Assembly (NCBI RefSeq): GCF_027744825.2
Contig: NC_071345.1
Span: 15,687,501-15,751,500 of the forward strand
From: Synchiropus splendidus
Taxonomy: Eukaryota; Chordata; Actinopteri; Syngnathiformes; Callionymidae
Length of the DNA: 64,000 nt
Reading direction: 5' to 3'
A program made the translations under genes and the position numbers. Below the pieces are notes generated by a model that was not told the origin of the DNA, made no database searches, and saw only the letters and a list, made by a program, of their open reading frames with translations. This document shows positions 13,500 to 26,919 of the stretch, piece after piece. How positions within the stretch are numbered: position 1 is the stretch's first letter; the number at the start of each line of letters is the position of its first letter.

Positions 13500-13710
13500 A
13501 AAGGCTGCTTTTTACACCTCCAATGACTCATTTTCATAATGATGGGACTTCCCCTGTCATTGATCATTTATCTGTCGGAGCGGCTGTAATTACAAGGTCG
13601 TATAGCTAGTTAAAAGAAGAACGCAGATAAGTGTGGAGCTAATGAATGCCAAGGGTGGGAAGCGGGAATATCTCAGCTATAATTTTGAAACGTCAAACCT
13701 TCTTCATCGT
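13500..13710. other. Candidate conserved non-coding element
   Basis: Balanced composition with TGTAATTA, GCTAATGA and ATGACTCA cores. No coding frame. Based on composition alone. Confidence 0.25.
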
Positions 13711-14240
13711 GTTCTTTGAGTAATATTACACACAGTAATTAGACCCTAAGATGGCAGAAACCGCCATCTACAAACTGATCACACTTTTTTTTTAGTGTCC
13801 CTCTTCTATGGAAACAAGATAACTCCATTCAGCGAATATCGTTCCACTTTTGGTGTCAATCTGTTCCGCTCATACCAGGAAACAGCAGATGATGGATGCA
13901 TTTTCTGATGCAACTTCTTTGCTGTTGATGCATACGTATTAAGGAAAGCATTATTGAGTGCGCTGTATTGAAGGCTGTGACCTAAGCGCTGTGTGATGTC
14001 ATCAACATGCGACAGCCCGGCTATGTTTTCCAGGGTGGATTCATTCACCAGGTTAATCTCTGTGTTGACATAAATGTTTTGTCCATTGTTGGCGGTGGAG
14101 AAATGGTCACAGCGGCCATATGTTTAAGACATTAAAGACAGATACAAATGATATTGCCGAGCTTAGCGTGATTTATTGTATATAGCACGTGCAAAAACTC
14201 GCCTCATCTTATACCCAAGTTTGTAAAAAATATATATTTA

Positions 14241-14700
14241 TACAGTATAGGCCAAAAGTATGGACACACTTGTCCTCCAATGTGTTTCCTTTATTTCCAC
14301 AACTATTTACACTGTCGATTCTCACTGAATGCATGAAATCTATGAATGAAAACATGGATTATGCAGTACACAAAAAAGTATGGAATTACTCAAAACATGT
14401 TTTATATTTTAGATTAGATCATCTGGCGATGAGGCTAATGACCTTCATGATGTAGTCACCTTATAAGGTTTTCCAACAGGTGACTACATCATGAAGCTGC
14501 CAACAACGCAAAAGGTGACTACTTTTCATCTAGAATGTGAAACATTTTTAGACTTATTCAACATTTTTTTCTTGGCTACATAATTCCATACATTCTGCTT
14601 CATATATTTGATGTCTCCAGTATGTGACTACATTGCAGAAAGTAGTAAAAAAAAACAAAACCACTGAATCAGTAGGTGTGTCCAAACTTTTACCCGTATT
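14241..14700. mobile_element. Internally deleted Tc1/mariner-like remnant
   Basis: Starts TACAGTATAGGCCAAAAGTA and TGGACACAC and ends GTGTGTCCAAACTTTTACCC, the complementary ends of a widespread fish Tc1-like family. Subterminal sequences (AACTATTTACACTGTCGATT, AAACATGTTTTATATTTTAG, TGACTACATCATGAAGCTGC) match what I know of that family. The transposase gene is missing, so it is non-autonomous. Confidence 0.8.
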
Positions 14701-14931
14701 ACGTATTGTTTAGAAAATTACCAGTGTAAACAAATATACTTAACAACTGAAATCAGTTGAAGACAGAAGTAGGACAGTCCCACTAAGTAAACAAGACAGC
14801 GCAGATGATCCTGACTAGCAAAGTACAAAGTTCATCCCTACTTCTTCACTTACTGGAATACCGAACAGTTGAAGCGTTCCAACCAATAAAATCACTGCCT
14901 GCTTGTTTCATTAATGATGAGTATTAAACAT

Positions 14932-14932
<1 letters not shown>

Positions 14933-14962
<30 letters not shown>
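14933..14962. repeat. (AT)n microsatellite
   Basis: About 14 AT units. Confidence 0.9.
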
Positions 14963-14966
<4 letters not shown>

Positions 14967-17620
14967 AACTAGGCAGCCTTACTCAATTGAAATTTCTCAA
15001 AAAAGTCTTTTTTGAGGCAATCAGCTTTGACTCAGCAGAAGAGTCTGAGGTTCTTTTCTCCTCAGTTTGTGTCATCGTACAGTACATATAAAGACGATGA
15101 GTCAAAAAAATTTCTTCACATGACAAAGCTGTTGTCTGTCTTTGTCATTTTCTTTTTCAGGCTCACTCACTTCACTAAACACATGAAGTTCTATCCAGTG
15201 CTGTAGTTAAAAAGCTAAATTTTGTTTCCTTTTTTTTTACTGAGATCAGATCAGAAAAAAAACTGCTAAATAAGGGTGACAAAAGTAAACACGATTCCTC
15301 TATTTTGCAGTTCAAGTCATGCCAGAAATCGGTTTTGACAGTATGCTTTTGTGAAGTGTAAATGTCTACCTCCCCAAAAGTAAACACACATGTTACACAC
15401 AACTCTCACCTCACACAAATATACACAGCTGAGTGTGTTATCGTTGATCTGCAGCATTTTAAAACTTTTTTTTTAACACATACAAACATTTTTGCTCAAC
15501 CTTCCACTTATCTTGATCTTGCTAATTATATCTGAGGCCTGTGTGTGTTGTGTGTACGCAACCGTGTGTTTGACTTTCCTACTTATGCCAGAGACAGCTG
15601 CTGTTTGTATTGTCCCAAAGTGCTCAAACCCGCTTTGTAATTTGTCCTATCTGAGCTTAACTTTTATTACCTGCTGTGTATGAGGGGCAGAAGGGAAGCA
15701 CAACCTGTCACTGCCAGCCAGTTTATAATCTCTCCTCCACCAAAACGCCAGTCCCTCCCCCCATCCTTATTTAACACAGTGCCACTTTTCACTGAGAGCA
15801 CAAGATACGCTACACAACCCGGCAGCTCGGATAGATATCATTTTTAGTGATCTTTGAAATGGTTTCTGTGAATTGAAAGCAGTTCAGTTGAGAAAGCTTA
15901 ATTTATAAATGGATCTGCAGTCATGTCAACGTGCAGACTTCACATATGAAAAGTTCTTTAACACGTACTCTTTGTATATAGGAAGGTGTGGGAGGAAATC
16001 ATGGCAGTGGTGCTTTTTCAAACAGAGGGGGATGGGTGTATGTCAAATTGTCCCTCCTCCCTCTTCCTCTGTCTTTTTTCTCGTCCCTCTCTTTGTTCAA
16101 GGGCTGCCTAGCTAATATAAGCCACCCCTGAACTCTGAATGAAAGTCAAAACAAATAAGTTGAGAGCAGTAGAAATGAGTCTGAAACATGTGCTTCAGTG
16201 TTGTCGGTTATTTCATCTGGAGAAGTGCTTTCATTTAGGAATGTTTGTAAGTATGGTTTTAAAAAAAAGTGGTCTAAAAATATACTATGAAATAAAACAT
16301 TAAAAATGTTAACTCAGAGGTTGTATTATGGTACAGCACTTAAACATTTAAGAGAGGCTTTTTTAAAAGTGCAATTGAAGTAAGTGAAAGAAAAGCAACA
16401 AAATGGTTTCAGTAAATAATATATGTCATTTAAGTCACAGTTTAACTAAGGAATGTCAATAGCCTTCATTTAAACAAATAAGGCAAATAAGCTTTGCACT
16501 CAGTGGAACATTGACCGGAGTGGTTTTAACGTCACATGGTACTCAACATAGAATTTTGCTATTATGGATTACTCATGCACACCGCCCACGTTTGATTGAC
16601 AGTCAGTACAGCCTGTCTTAAATCTTAAATCAGGCAGATTTGGGAAAGTAGGGGGGCGTGGGATTCATTAAAATATAGTTTAGTTTTATCATTATTAATC
16701 GTGATGAGTCAATATTTCAGTATTTCATATCAGAAGCATCAGCTGAATAAAGTGCTCCAAGCACTTTATCATCTTAATTCAGCACAATCCACTCTGGTCA
16801 ATAACAAATGTCATGTAGCTTGTCACGTAACACATTCACAATGGGTTAAACAAGACAAGAAGTAAACATTCACCCATTCCATAGTCTCCTTCATCATGGG
16901 TGTTTTGGTTATGACATCCCATCATGTGGTGCATGTGGAATCAAAGCGCCAAAAATGGTTCCCTGCAAAAGACGGATTGTGCGCTATTAATCTGTTATTC
17001 GCATGAATTCATTTAATTTTTGTCTGTAATTAATTCCTGTAAAAATAGATCTGTTAAGAGGCTTTTTTTCCACAAAACACTTTGGCTTGCAGAATGGAAA
17101 ATAAAATCACCAAAGGTTTGTGTGAATGTAAGACAGAGTGAGTGAAGTAACCTGTTCATCTGAATTTAAGATGGAAAAAAATTGCTCTCAAAGCCTTGGC
17201 TCAATGTTTCGTACAGCGCAATTATGCTTACACAATGTTTACACAGGCACATTTGAGACACAAAAAAGATGCCATTCTACCAGTAAAATGGCACTCTTGT
17301 CTTCGTAAATCGAATTGCATGAGCTAAATAATCGCACCATAATTTATTCCTGCAGTTTCATGGGCGCATATGTGCAACTTTGCAGAGTGAGAGATGGATT
17401 TTTTACGTGCTCTTTGCACCAATTTTATTACCCTTGAAATCAGTTAGCACATGTTCAGACTCATTTATACTGCCTGTACTTACGAAATTGTACCCGTCTG
17501 TGTGAAATGTTGTTACTGTCACTGATCGCATACTTCCATGATTGATTTACTTTGGTATTGCTGTTCACCAATATATCCACAAGGGGAGGCAGCCCAGAGT
17601 CAAAAGTTTCGGACAACCAC
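14963..17620. other. Intergenic, nothing recognised
   Basis: AT-rich unique-looking DNA. No gene, RNA or transposon could be supported. Confidence 0.55.
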
Positions 17621-17623
17621 AAA

Positions 17624-17800
17624 CTCCAAAATAAACATGGCGACTGTGGACGAAGTATTGATCATGTACCTGTTGCACAAAAGAGGAAACAGAGGCAGCG
17701 TTGTAGGAGGCGGTGGTCGGTGAAATATATCGCCACTGGAGGACGGAGAATTTCCACCATTGCTATGTGTTCTTCTTCATATTGAGTAGTAACAGCAACA
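17624..17800 (+). pseudogene. Transposase-like fragment, possibly PIF/Harbinger N-terminus
   Basis: After an ATG at 17638, it reads ATVDEVLIMYLLHKR, then needs a one-base shift to continue KRKQRQRCRRRWSVKYI. An Arg-rich run followed by W-S/V is reminiscent of fish Harbinger transposase N-termini. A second copy of the LLHKR part lies inverted at 21967-22010. The family assignment is weak. Confidence 0.35.
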
Positions 17801-18199
17801 CTGCCCCCACGGTGTCTGGTGGTTTGGGTCCGTATCCGTGAGCTTTGAATGAACACAGAGTATGGATTTGTATCGAACGGTTTTTTTTCTCGTGGATTTT
17901 AGTGTTGTGATTTTTTCCCCCATTATAAGTGAGCTGCTCGTGTTTTACCCACGCGCGTCCATCTACTTTGCAGTTGTAATGTTGCGTTGACAGACACTAA
18001 CATGCTAACACAGTTCTGTTAGCATTTCAAAGAATACATGAATGCTTATTGAACCTCCTTCATGACCTACTCACATGAAAATAAATCAAACGTGACATTG
18101 TCTTCAGCGCCAGTTTATAGCAAGTGAGTGTTTTGTGTCTTCTGTAATGATGACAACTGATGACGCACAACTGAAATTCAACCCCATCTATATGCTGAT

Positions 18200-18720
18200 T
18201 CTCAGCCCTGCTGTATAATCTCACTTCCCTCTTACTCCCTCGCAGAAGCCTGCATTCCTCTGGTTTGAAAATCTCTTAAAAAGCATGACAAACATGCATT
18301 GGAAGGTCCACAGTGTCCCCCATTGAAGGGTTTCGCAAGTCCCTCTTTCACAGCAGACGCACAAGCCTGCTAACTGAACTAATTGGCAAACAAGTTGGTG
18401 CGACACATATGGCTTTCATCAGTTTAATATTTACTGAAACTGAAACAATTTCCTCGTGCAGCAGCCCGGGCCGATCTTTCTCCGCCGCACTCGAAATAAT
18501 AATGTGATAAGGCCGGGATAATGGACACAGGTCAGAGTAATGTGGCTGATTACAGTCAGGGGTTTTCGCTCGGCTGAACAGAAAGGAGTTTTGTAGTTGT
18601 GAAATGATTTGAGCACAGAGAGGCTGTTTGAGTGAAATCCAAAACAAAGGCGTCTTGTCCACAATGCTAATCCCACAGGAACATTTCTGCCACAGACAGG
18701 GAATTACTCTGTATTTCAAT
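18200..18720. other. Candidate conserved non-coding element
   Basis: Long block of balanced composition with CACATATGGC, TAATGTGATAAGG and AATCATTTC-type cores. Overlapping open frames on both strands do not resemble known proteins. Confidence 0.3.
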
Positions 18721-20010
18721 CATGTGATGGGCCATCAAGCTGAGGTTTATGACCGTTTCGTGCGCGTTTGTGTAGTTTAAGCTGATGGGAGGTGCCACAG
18801 CAAACAATGCGGCTCTGAAGGAAAGGAGTGAGCTCGCTCTTTATACATGGAAGGTTCGGTTAAGTGAGTGAAAGAATAGAAGTCATCTTTGGCAAAGGGA
18901 GGAAAAACAAGGTTGAAATGTGAGCAAAAGCTACAGCAAGACTAAAATATGAATGATCTATTTTAGGTCCGTTTTTTTATATTCACAATTCATATGAAGA
19001 AAAGATGTCAGTTCCTCCTGTAAATTGTTGAAGGAAGACCTTCTATCTGGGATGAGACACTTCAATAATCTGAGTGTCTTGCCTGCTTCACAGCTCACGA
19101 CATGCATTTCATCCGCCTGTTTATAGGATCTTGCCCTTCAGGGTTTGCCCTCGACTATATATATGGCCGCTTTTACGCACAGATTTAACATGTTTTCTCA
19201 AATCTGATTAGTATGACCGCTCTTATGTACTGACTTGTCAGTTCCGTGGTCACAATCTCTTTGCACGTAGCAGAACGTCTCGTCCTCCTTTCCTCATCTT
19301 AGAGGTGATGAACGTGAAAAATCATCAGTCACCATATTCAGCCGTTCGCTGAGGGCTGGGCCACAGACTCAAACTAAAACAAGATCAAAGTGTTTGAGAG
19401 TATTTAAATCAGACATTGTGTGGTTCATGATCTGCTGCGGGGCGAGTTTGGAGAGACACGATCGGCTGGAGTTGGGAAGGGAAGTCATGACTCCTGGTAG
19501 CCCAGCACAGCCGGGCCAAATAAAGACACAGGTTCTATGTGCAAAGACCTGATGAGTCAAACTGCAAATGGTTGATATATTAATTTGTAATTTCAACCCC
19601 CAGGAAGTGTGTGTTAACACCCCAAATTGCGTAGTCATTGCAGCAAAAGTACCAGCCTTTGCAAGAGGCAAAGACTGTTCAACCAAACCCATGTCTTTTA
19701 TGTCCATTTCCATGAGAACGTGAAATTGAGTCATCTTGTATTTTAAAGGACTAAACCAATGAATTGATTCATTATGTCCTTGTTATGATGCTGTAGATGA
19801 AAACCATGATTCATGCCAGTCCCGCAGCTTCACATACCATCCCATCGTGCTTGCATGTTCTGGCTCTTTCAAAGACACTGTTGCTTTAAGTGGCAGAAGA
19901 GAGAGATGATGCATTACTGTAACTATTGCAGGAGCCTCGGTCTGACAAGGCAAGTTCTCACATAATTTGTTATGCTTTATTTGCTCTTTCTGGAAGTTAT
20001 TAAGTTAATG

Positions 20011-20110
20011 ATTATTAGACTTAGACTTAGACCTTTCTTTATTGTCATTGCACAAAAACATATCACTGTATTATGGCAAGGAAATTTCGGTCTGAGGCCT
20101 CCGGTTTCAA
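20011..20110 (-). mobile_element. LINE/SINE 3' tail fragment
   Basis: CTTTCTTTATTGTCATTGCA ... AAGGAAATTTCGGTCTGAGG reads in reverse as the end of fish LINE/SINE elements whose transcripts finish in GACAATAAAG. Confidence 0.5.
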
Positions 20111-20219
20111 AAAACAAAAACTATATGAACAATGTAAATAAATATGAGATAAATACTAGTCAGGAAGATTACTATTATTACTAATAATCATTAATAATTA
20201 ATTAGCCTGGGCGTGTTAC

Positions 20220-20288
20220 TTAGGGTTAGGGTTAGGGTTAGGGTTAGGGTTAGGGTTAGGGTTAGGGTTAGGGTTAGGGTTAGGGTTA
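20220..20288 (+). repeat. Interstitial telomeric repeat (TTAGGG)11
   Basis: About 11.5 perfect TTAGGG units without a mismatch, flanked by unrelated AT-rich DNA on both sides. Confidence 0.97.
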
Positions 20289-20527
20289 TATGGTATATAT
20301 CTTATAGTAGTACGGGGATTATAGCTTAGAGCAAGGTTGTCTAAATTCACAAAATCTATCATTTGCAGTGTCAACTTGCTGTTGACTGTTATGAGTTACA
20401 TTCATTGATTACGTCTCAACTGAAGTGCATCTATTTCCGTTATGGGGTGGTTGGCACACAGGTGACATTCGTTCATTTATCTTCCACCATGTTTTCCCAT
20501 GCAGGAGGCGAACTTTGGGCAAACCAT

Positions 20528-20531
<4 letters not shown>

Positions 20532-20613
<82 letters not shown>
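20532..20613. repeat. (CA)41 microsatellite
   Basis: Uninterrupted CA dinucleotides. Confidence 0.97.
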
Positions 20614-21793
<1,180 letters not shown>

Positions 21794-21966
21794 CATTGTC
21801 AAATGTATAAAATAACAGTCTATTGGTCTCAAAAGGTCTGCTGCCTTTTGTGTTTTTTTGCATATGGGTAGGCTCTGCCAGATAAATAAGTGTTCTGGAG
21901 AGATAACTGTATATTGTGTATATTGTGTATATATTTGAAAAAAAAATCTCTGTCTTGCAGTCACAA

Positions 21967-22010
21967 TGCAGTGCTGCCTCCGTTTTTGTCTTTTGTGCAA
22001 CAGGTACATG
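21967..22010 (-). pseudogene. Second copy of the LLHKR transposase-like fragment
   Basis: The reverse strand shares CATGTACCTGTTGCACAAAA with 17663 onward, then a similar GGAGGCAGC. Only about 44 bp remain. Confidence 0.4.
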
Positions 22011-22049
22011 TAAAGGATGCTTAAAGTGGCCTTTAGGGATGCAGTCACT

Positions 22050-22192
22050 AGTGCAGATATCCAGGATAGGGTGAAATTAGAATTGCCTCTTGGAAGTTTG
22101 GGAATGTGTTTCGGCCATCTTGGTTGGAGGCTAGTGGGGAGACCCAGGCTACACTGGTGAGATTGTATCTGCCAGGTGGTCCCTGAGAAACA
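22050..22192 (+). mobile_element. 3' end of a LINE, same family as 31998-33655
   Basis: AATGTGTTTCGGCC...GGAGACCCAGGCTACACTGG...AGATTGTATCTGCCAGG corresponds to the C-terminal pol region (GRPRTRWRDY-type) seen in the minus-strand LINE near 32050-32130. It runs straight into ATGGATGG. Confidence 0.6.
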
Positions 22193-22869
22193 ATGGATGG
22201 ATGGATGGATGGATGGATGGATGGATGGATGGATGGTTGGATGGATGGATGGATGGATGGATGATGGATGGATGGGTGGATGGATGATGGATGGATGGGT
22301 GGATGGATGGATGGGTGGGTGGATGGATGGATGGATGGATGGATGGATGGATGGATGGATGGATGGATGGATGGATGGGTGGATGGATGGATGGATGGAT
22401 GGATGGGTGGTGGATGGTTGGATGGATGGATGGATGGATGATGGATGGATGGGTGGATGGATGATGGATGGATGGGTGGGTGGGTGGGTGGATGGATGGA
22501 TGGATGGATGGATGGATGGATGGATGGATAGATGGATGGATGGATGGGTGGGTGGGTGGATGGATGGATGGATGGATGGGTGGATGGGTGGGTGGAAGGA
22601 TGGATGGATGGATGGATGGATGATGGATGGATGGATGGATGGATGGATGGGTGGTGGATGGTTGGATGGATGGATGGATGGATGGATGATGGATGGATGG
22701 GTGGATGGGTGGGTGGATGGATGGATGGATGGATGGATGGATGGATGGATGGATGGATGGATGGATGGATAGATGGATGGATGGATGGATGGATGGGTGG
22801 ATGGGTGGATGGATGGGTGGATGGATGGATGGATGGATGGGTGGATGGATGGATAGATGGATGGATGGA
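22193..22869. repeat. (GGAT)n array, 677 bp
   Basis: About 165 tetranucleotide units of ATGG with GGGT, GGTT, AGAT and ATGATGG variants in recurring higher-order blocks. All six frames stay open (MDGW..., HPSI...) because the period is four with no stop, so the long open frames here are not genes. Confidence 0.97.
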
Positions 22870-24068
22870 GAACATACAGGAACATTACGTGTATGAACTA
22901 CTTGTTGTCTGACTGACCAACTGAGCCCAGTACAATGGCACAAAGAAATTTGAACAAACCACAAAAGCAACCTGGCTAGCTGGGAAGCCGCGATGCATTG
23001 CGGGACAATAAAAGGTTGATGCATGACAATGGCCAGCCATTACTTCTTTAGAACACCCTTCAAATGATGTTGAACAAAGCAGAATGTCATTAAACTCCAA
23101 TAGCACTATAAAATACTCCAAGTGATCAATTGAAGCTAGAAATGTTGCAACCCTTTAAATGAACATTAAACATATTCTAAGCTTTTAAAGTTCAAACTTC
23201 TAAGGTGAACTTTCATCTCACCTCTTTTCAGTTGAACACACATTGACATCACGTTACACTAATTCAGCCATCACTTCTCAATGACTCGCCCAGTAGTACG
23301 CCTTGATAAAAAATGAATGAGGTATACTTTGTCTCATGATAAATAATGTATCACCGCACGCCAGTTCAACACCTCAGTCAAGCGTCTGGTCACTCCCTGC
23401 AGGACGACTTGGGACATGTGCTGTGTTCTATTAAACATTACACATACAAGTATTTTTTTAGGGCGCTTTCCCCGTGTGGCGCTTCAGCCGCTTCTCACAC
23501 ACTTGAAAAATAAATTCACATCACAGCCTCCTTAGCTGCAGGCGCCACCCCTGACTCCTTGTATTGAGACCCCTGGCCCATCCCTATTGTCATGTTAATG
23601 ACCTGTTTGTTCTGTTTCGCAGAAGCCCCCGCATCCATCAAAGCGTCTCATGGCTTTTCATCTCACACCGTGCATCTCTACCTGTAATTAGGTTCGGGCC
23701 AGGGAGAAGATGGATTTTGTTAGCACCATGCAGAGGGGAAAAAAGACATTAGGAAGTCTCCATTGCAAGTCTGGGGCCGGCCTTTAATGCTTCCTAATTG
23801 ATCTGAGCTGTCATGGGGCCCTGGCTTCATGTGATCATCTGAACGTGTCATCCTCGGCGCGGAGCTCAGGCTCTTTATCCTGTTAGACTGAATGATCTGG
23901 AAACTTTTTGGCCATTCACAGTGAATGACAGGTATCAGATATTCGCCACTCTGATTTTCAGTTAGCCTTTTTCCGATGATACTGAGGAAGAATACGATTT
24001 GACAAGAGATGAAATCATGTAAGATCTTGTTATTTTAGTTGTTTTGGTTTGATAGACAGTGTATATAG
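22870..24068. other. Intergenic; balanced block at 23540-23870
   Basis: The first part is ordinary AT-rich DNA. The block 23540-23870 has balanced composition and may be a conserved non-coding element. No coding exon seen. Confidence 0.35.
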
Positions 24069-24610
24069 AGTAATTTCTGGACTATATAGTGCACGTGGAT
24101 ATAAGCAGCAGCCATTGAATTTAAGAAGAAAACAGATTTTGAACATTAAAGCCGCACTGGTCAATAAGCCTCAGGTGCAGCGGTGCAGTCTACCCTGAGG
24201 AAAGGTCAGTGATTTCGGTGAACTGGCTGAAAAATGCATGAGAATATCTAGTATCACACCTGAACAAGTTTTGAAAAATGATGAAAACCTTGAAGTCCTT
24301 GATGTTCTGAACATGCATCATGCCACCTATGAAATTAGACTCATCACTTCAGACCAAAGAAATGATCATCATTTTATATCGAAGCGCTCAATGAGCCGTT
24401 TCCCGGTGTCACTTCCACCACTTCCCACAGCTGAGCTGTGGAGCACATGGAGCACTTTAATGCCAATAAAACGCCTGTAATGTTATTGGTCCAATGGCTC
24501 AATATCTTAGTGGCATGAAGCTCATTTGCCCGTAAAAATCCATATACCAGCCACACCGCGGTTTAAGCCGCAGGGTTCAGTACATGTGCAAAGAGTCCAG
24601 GAATTACAGT
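24069..24610. mobile_element. Non-autonomous hAT-like element
   Basis: The ends are inverted: AGTAATTTCTGGACT at 24069 and AGTCCAGGAATTACAGT at 24593. Inside are GCAGCAGCC.., CAATAAGCCTCAGGTGCAG and GGTTTAAGCCGCAGGGTTCA, typical of the fish family with 'ATAAGCCGC' subterminal motifs. No transposase is present. Assignment from remembered family features. Confidence 0.65.
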
Positions 24611-25600
24611 AAATATAATTGTGACATAGCAAAATACAATATGAAATTCACATCAAAGTAAAGTGGGTTTTTGCTTTCTGTAAAGGACAAAAATATGGGT
24701 AATGAAGTTTCTTGGAATGTAGCTCAAAACCAATATAATACTAAAAAAAAAACAAAATCCTAATTCAATTCTCCATCCTCAGTTCTCATACTCCCTTGAC
24801 ACTCAATCTATTGTAGTGCATACAGCTAAACAACCTCTCGCACGTCGAGACAATTAAAATTAGGCTTAATCCACACAGATCCCCACATTTTCCGATTTTG
24901 TCTCTGCGTGGATGAGGCTTTGGTTTGGCCAGTTAACCTCTGTATGCTTACAGGTTGAGGGAGGAAACTGGAGTCAGGATGGAACTCATGCCAAGCTGTT
25001 TTGTGTTTTATTCTTTATCAAAATACAGATAAATAAACATAGATCTGTTAATATGATTGGAAGAAAATGTAAGAAAAGAAAATGAGAGTTCAGAAAAAAA
25101 CTAAAAACATACGATAATTTAATATCAGATATACCAGTTTATTTTAAATCGCATACTTTTTCTTGTGCTTTATGCTTGCTTCCCTGTTTGCCTTGAGTCC
25201 TGTCTTCTAATTCCTGAATTTTCCTTGTTCTTCTTTGCTTGCTGTGCTGCATCTCTCTAATACACTTTGACTTAGGATCTTCTTGTACTCATTTTTTTAA
25301 ATTTTATTAATGATTTCCATTGGATCATTTAGTTTTTTTTGGTTGTTTTTTTAAGTTTGCATTTATTTATGTTGCCTATCTCCTGTCTCCGCTCTTGACT
25401 TTCCGTCATTGGTGGACGAAAGAATTAAAAAGTAAAGACAGATGAGAACACGACAAAATAAAAATACAAATGCATGGGCAAATGTTTTAATAACACAGCA
25501 GAAAATTGTGGTCAGCGTGAAACTGAACATTGGGCAGATAAACACAGGGCTTCAATACTTTTTACTTCAATAATATTTTCAATGTATGAGCAAAAATATC
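24611..25600. other. Intergenic, nothing recognised
   Basis: AT-rich, no supportable feature. Confidence 0.5.
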
Positions 25601-25639
25601 AACTCTATTTTATCACTTTTCAGTGGAGTCTGCTGCCTT

Positions 25640-26060
25640 TTGTTTGACACGTGTTTGAGCTTGAGGAAACAAGGATGGAGGCAGGGCTGCGGCCAGAATA
25701 ACTGAACATCCAGATGTGCGGATGCTGGGTGGGAATCGATACAGATGATGGCTTCCAACGAGGCGATGAGAATAATGTCATAATGCAGAGAGGATGAAGG
25801 GAGATTGCCGCCAAGAAGTAATCCCGACATCGGTGTTGCTGAAAACATCACAGAGTCGGTATCATGGCCATAAATGCAAATGCAAGTCATCAGAATGGAT
25901 GGAAGTAATAATTGGGAGTAAAGCACATGTGATTTATTGTTGCCAGGATTACATTAGAGGTCAGCGAGAGAGTGTGAGTGTGAGATCTCATCCATTTAAA
26001 GAGAGCAAATGATCCTGCTTTAGTGAAAGGACGAGAGGATAAGGATGATGCTGGCTTCAC
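25640..26060. other. Candidate conserved non-coding element
   Basis: Balanced block with ATGCAAATGCAAG (octamer-like), AATAATTGGG and CAAATGATCC cores. No coding frame resembles a protein. Confidence 0.3.
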
Positions 26061-26372
26061 TTCCAGGTGTAAAATAGCTGTAGGGACATCCATGCTGCTC
26101 TGCTGACCTTCAGCATGAAATGAAAAGTGTCTGAAGCCTCTGGTGTGTTTGGAAGGGCTTTCTCTTTGCAGAAGATGGACAGCTATGCATTATTGATCAC
26201 AAAACACTCCAGCTATGCTATTTCATCCTTCCAACGCAGCTTACCAGGATTGTTTTTTTTTTCTTCAAGCAACAAGGATTTGTGTTAATGTCTAGGCCTT
26301 TTTGTTTGATTTTGTTTGTGGTACACGTTCTGCCCAGGCTCACTCCCCCCCACCTTCCTCTTCCCCAAACTC

Positions 26373-26386
26373 CCAGCAGGGGGCTA
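26373..26386 (+). promoter_or_regulatory. CTCF-like site
   Basis: CCAGCAGGGGGCTA matches the CTCF core CCASYAGRKGGC. Motif only, flanks not scored. Confidence 0.4.
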
Positions 26387-26919
26387 AATGCTGGATATGC
26401 AGAGACAACTCCCTTATCTCTGCTCCTCGGTGAGCTGGCTGGCAGGCAGTCGGACGAGAGAGGAGACAAAGGTAGGATGAGAAGACATGAGACAATGAGG
26501 TATGAAAAATTGGAATCAACCAATGCACCACATGTTTAATGAAACATATTTTTAGTTTCCTGATATGGTCACACGGCTAACAGAGGTTTCACTTGACTCA
26601 TAGGCAGTAGTTGTAATGTCCAAATTCATAACTGCTAGTCTTTCTCTCCATGTCAGTCACGTTTTACTGTCATCCCTGAAGTGAGTGTGGGAATAAAAAC
26701 TCCTCATCATGTTGAACGTCCAACTTTTTTTAATTCATTACATGTGTGAGGAATTTGCATAGGAACCAGACGGTTATTGGTTAAAGCCACGGCATTACTA
26801 TAATAGTGTTATATACATTGGGGCTTTTATTTGATCTATAGATCACTGATAAAAATTATTGATCAGTCCAACTTTTTTTTTCATTTTTAAGACCTCCAAT
26901 TAATTTGATTTTTTTTTTT

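Noticed and set aside
18348..18719. 123-codon minus-strand open frame
   Set aside because: It overlaps other frames in a balanced-composition block. Open frames of this length are expected there by chance.
19369..19734. 121-codon minus-strand open frame
   Set aside because: No recognisable domain, no splice context, and the translation has no protein-like pattern.
22193..22869. Possible CRISPR-like or satellite array
   Set aside because: Four-base units without spacers; a simple tandem repeat in a vertebrate genome.
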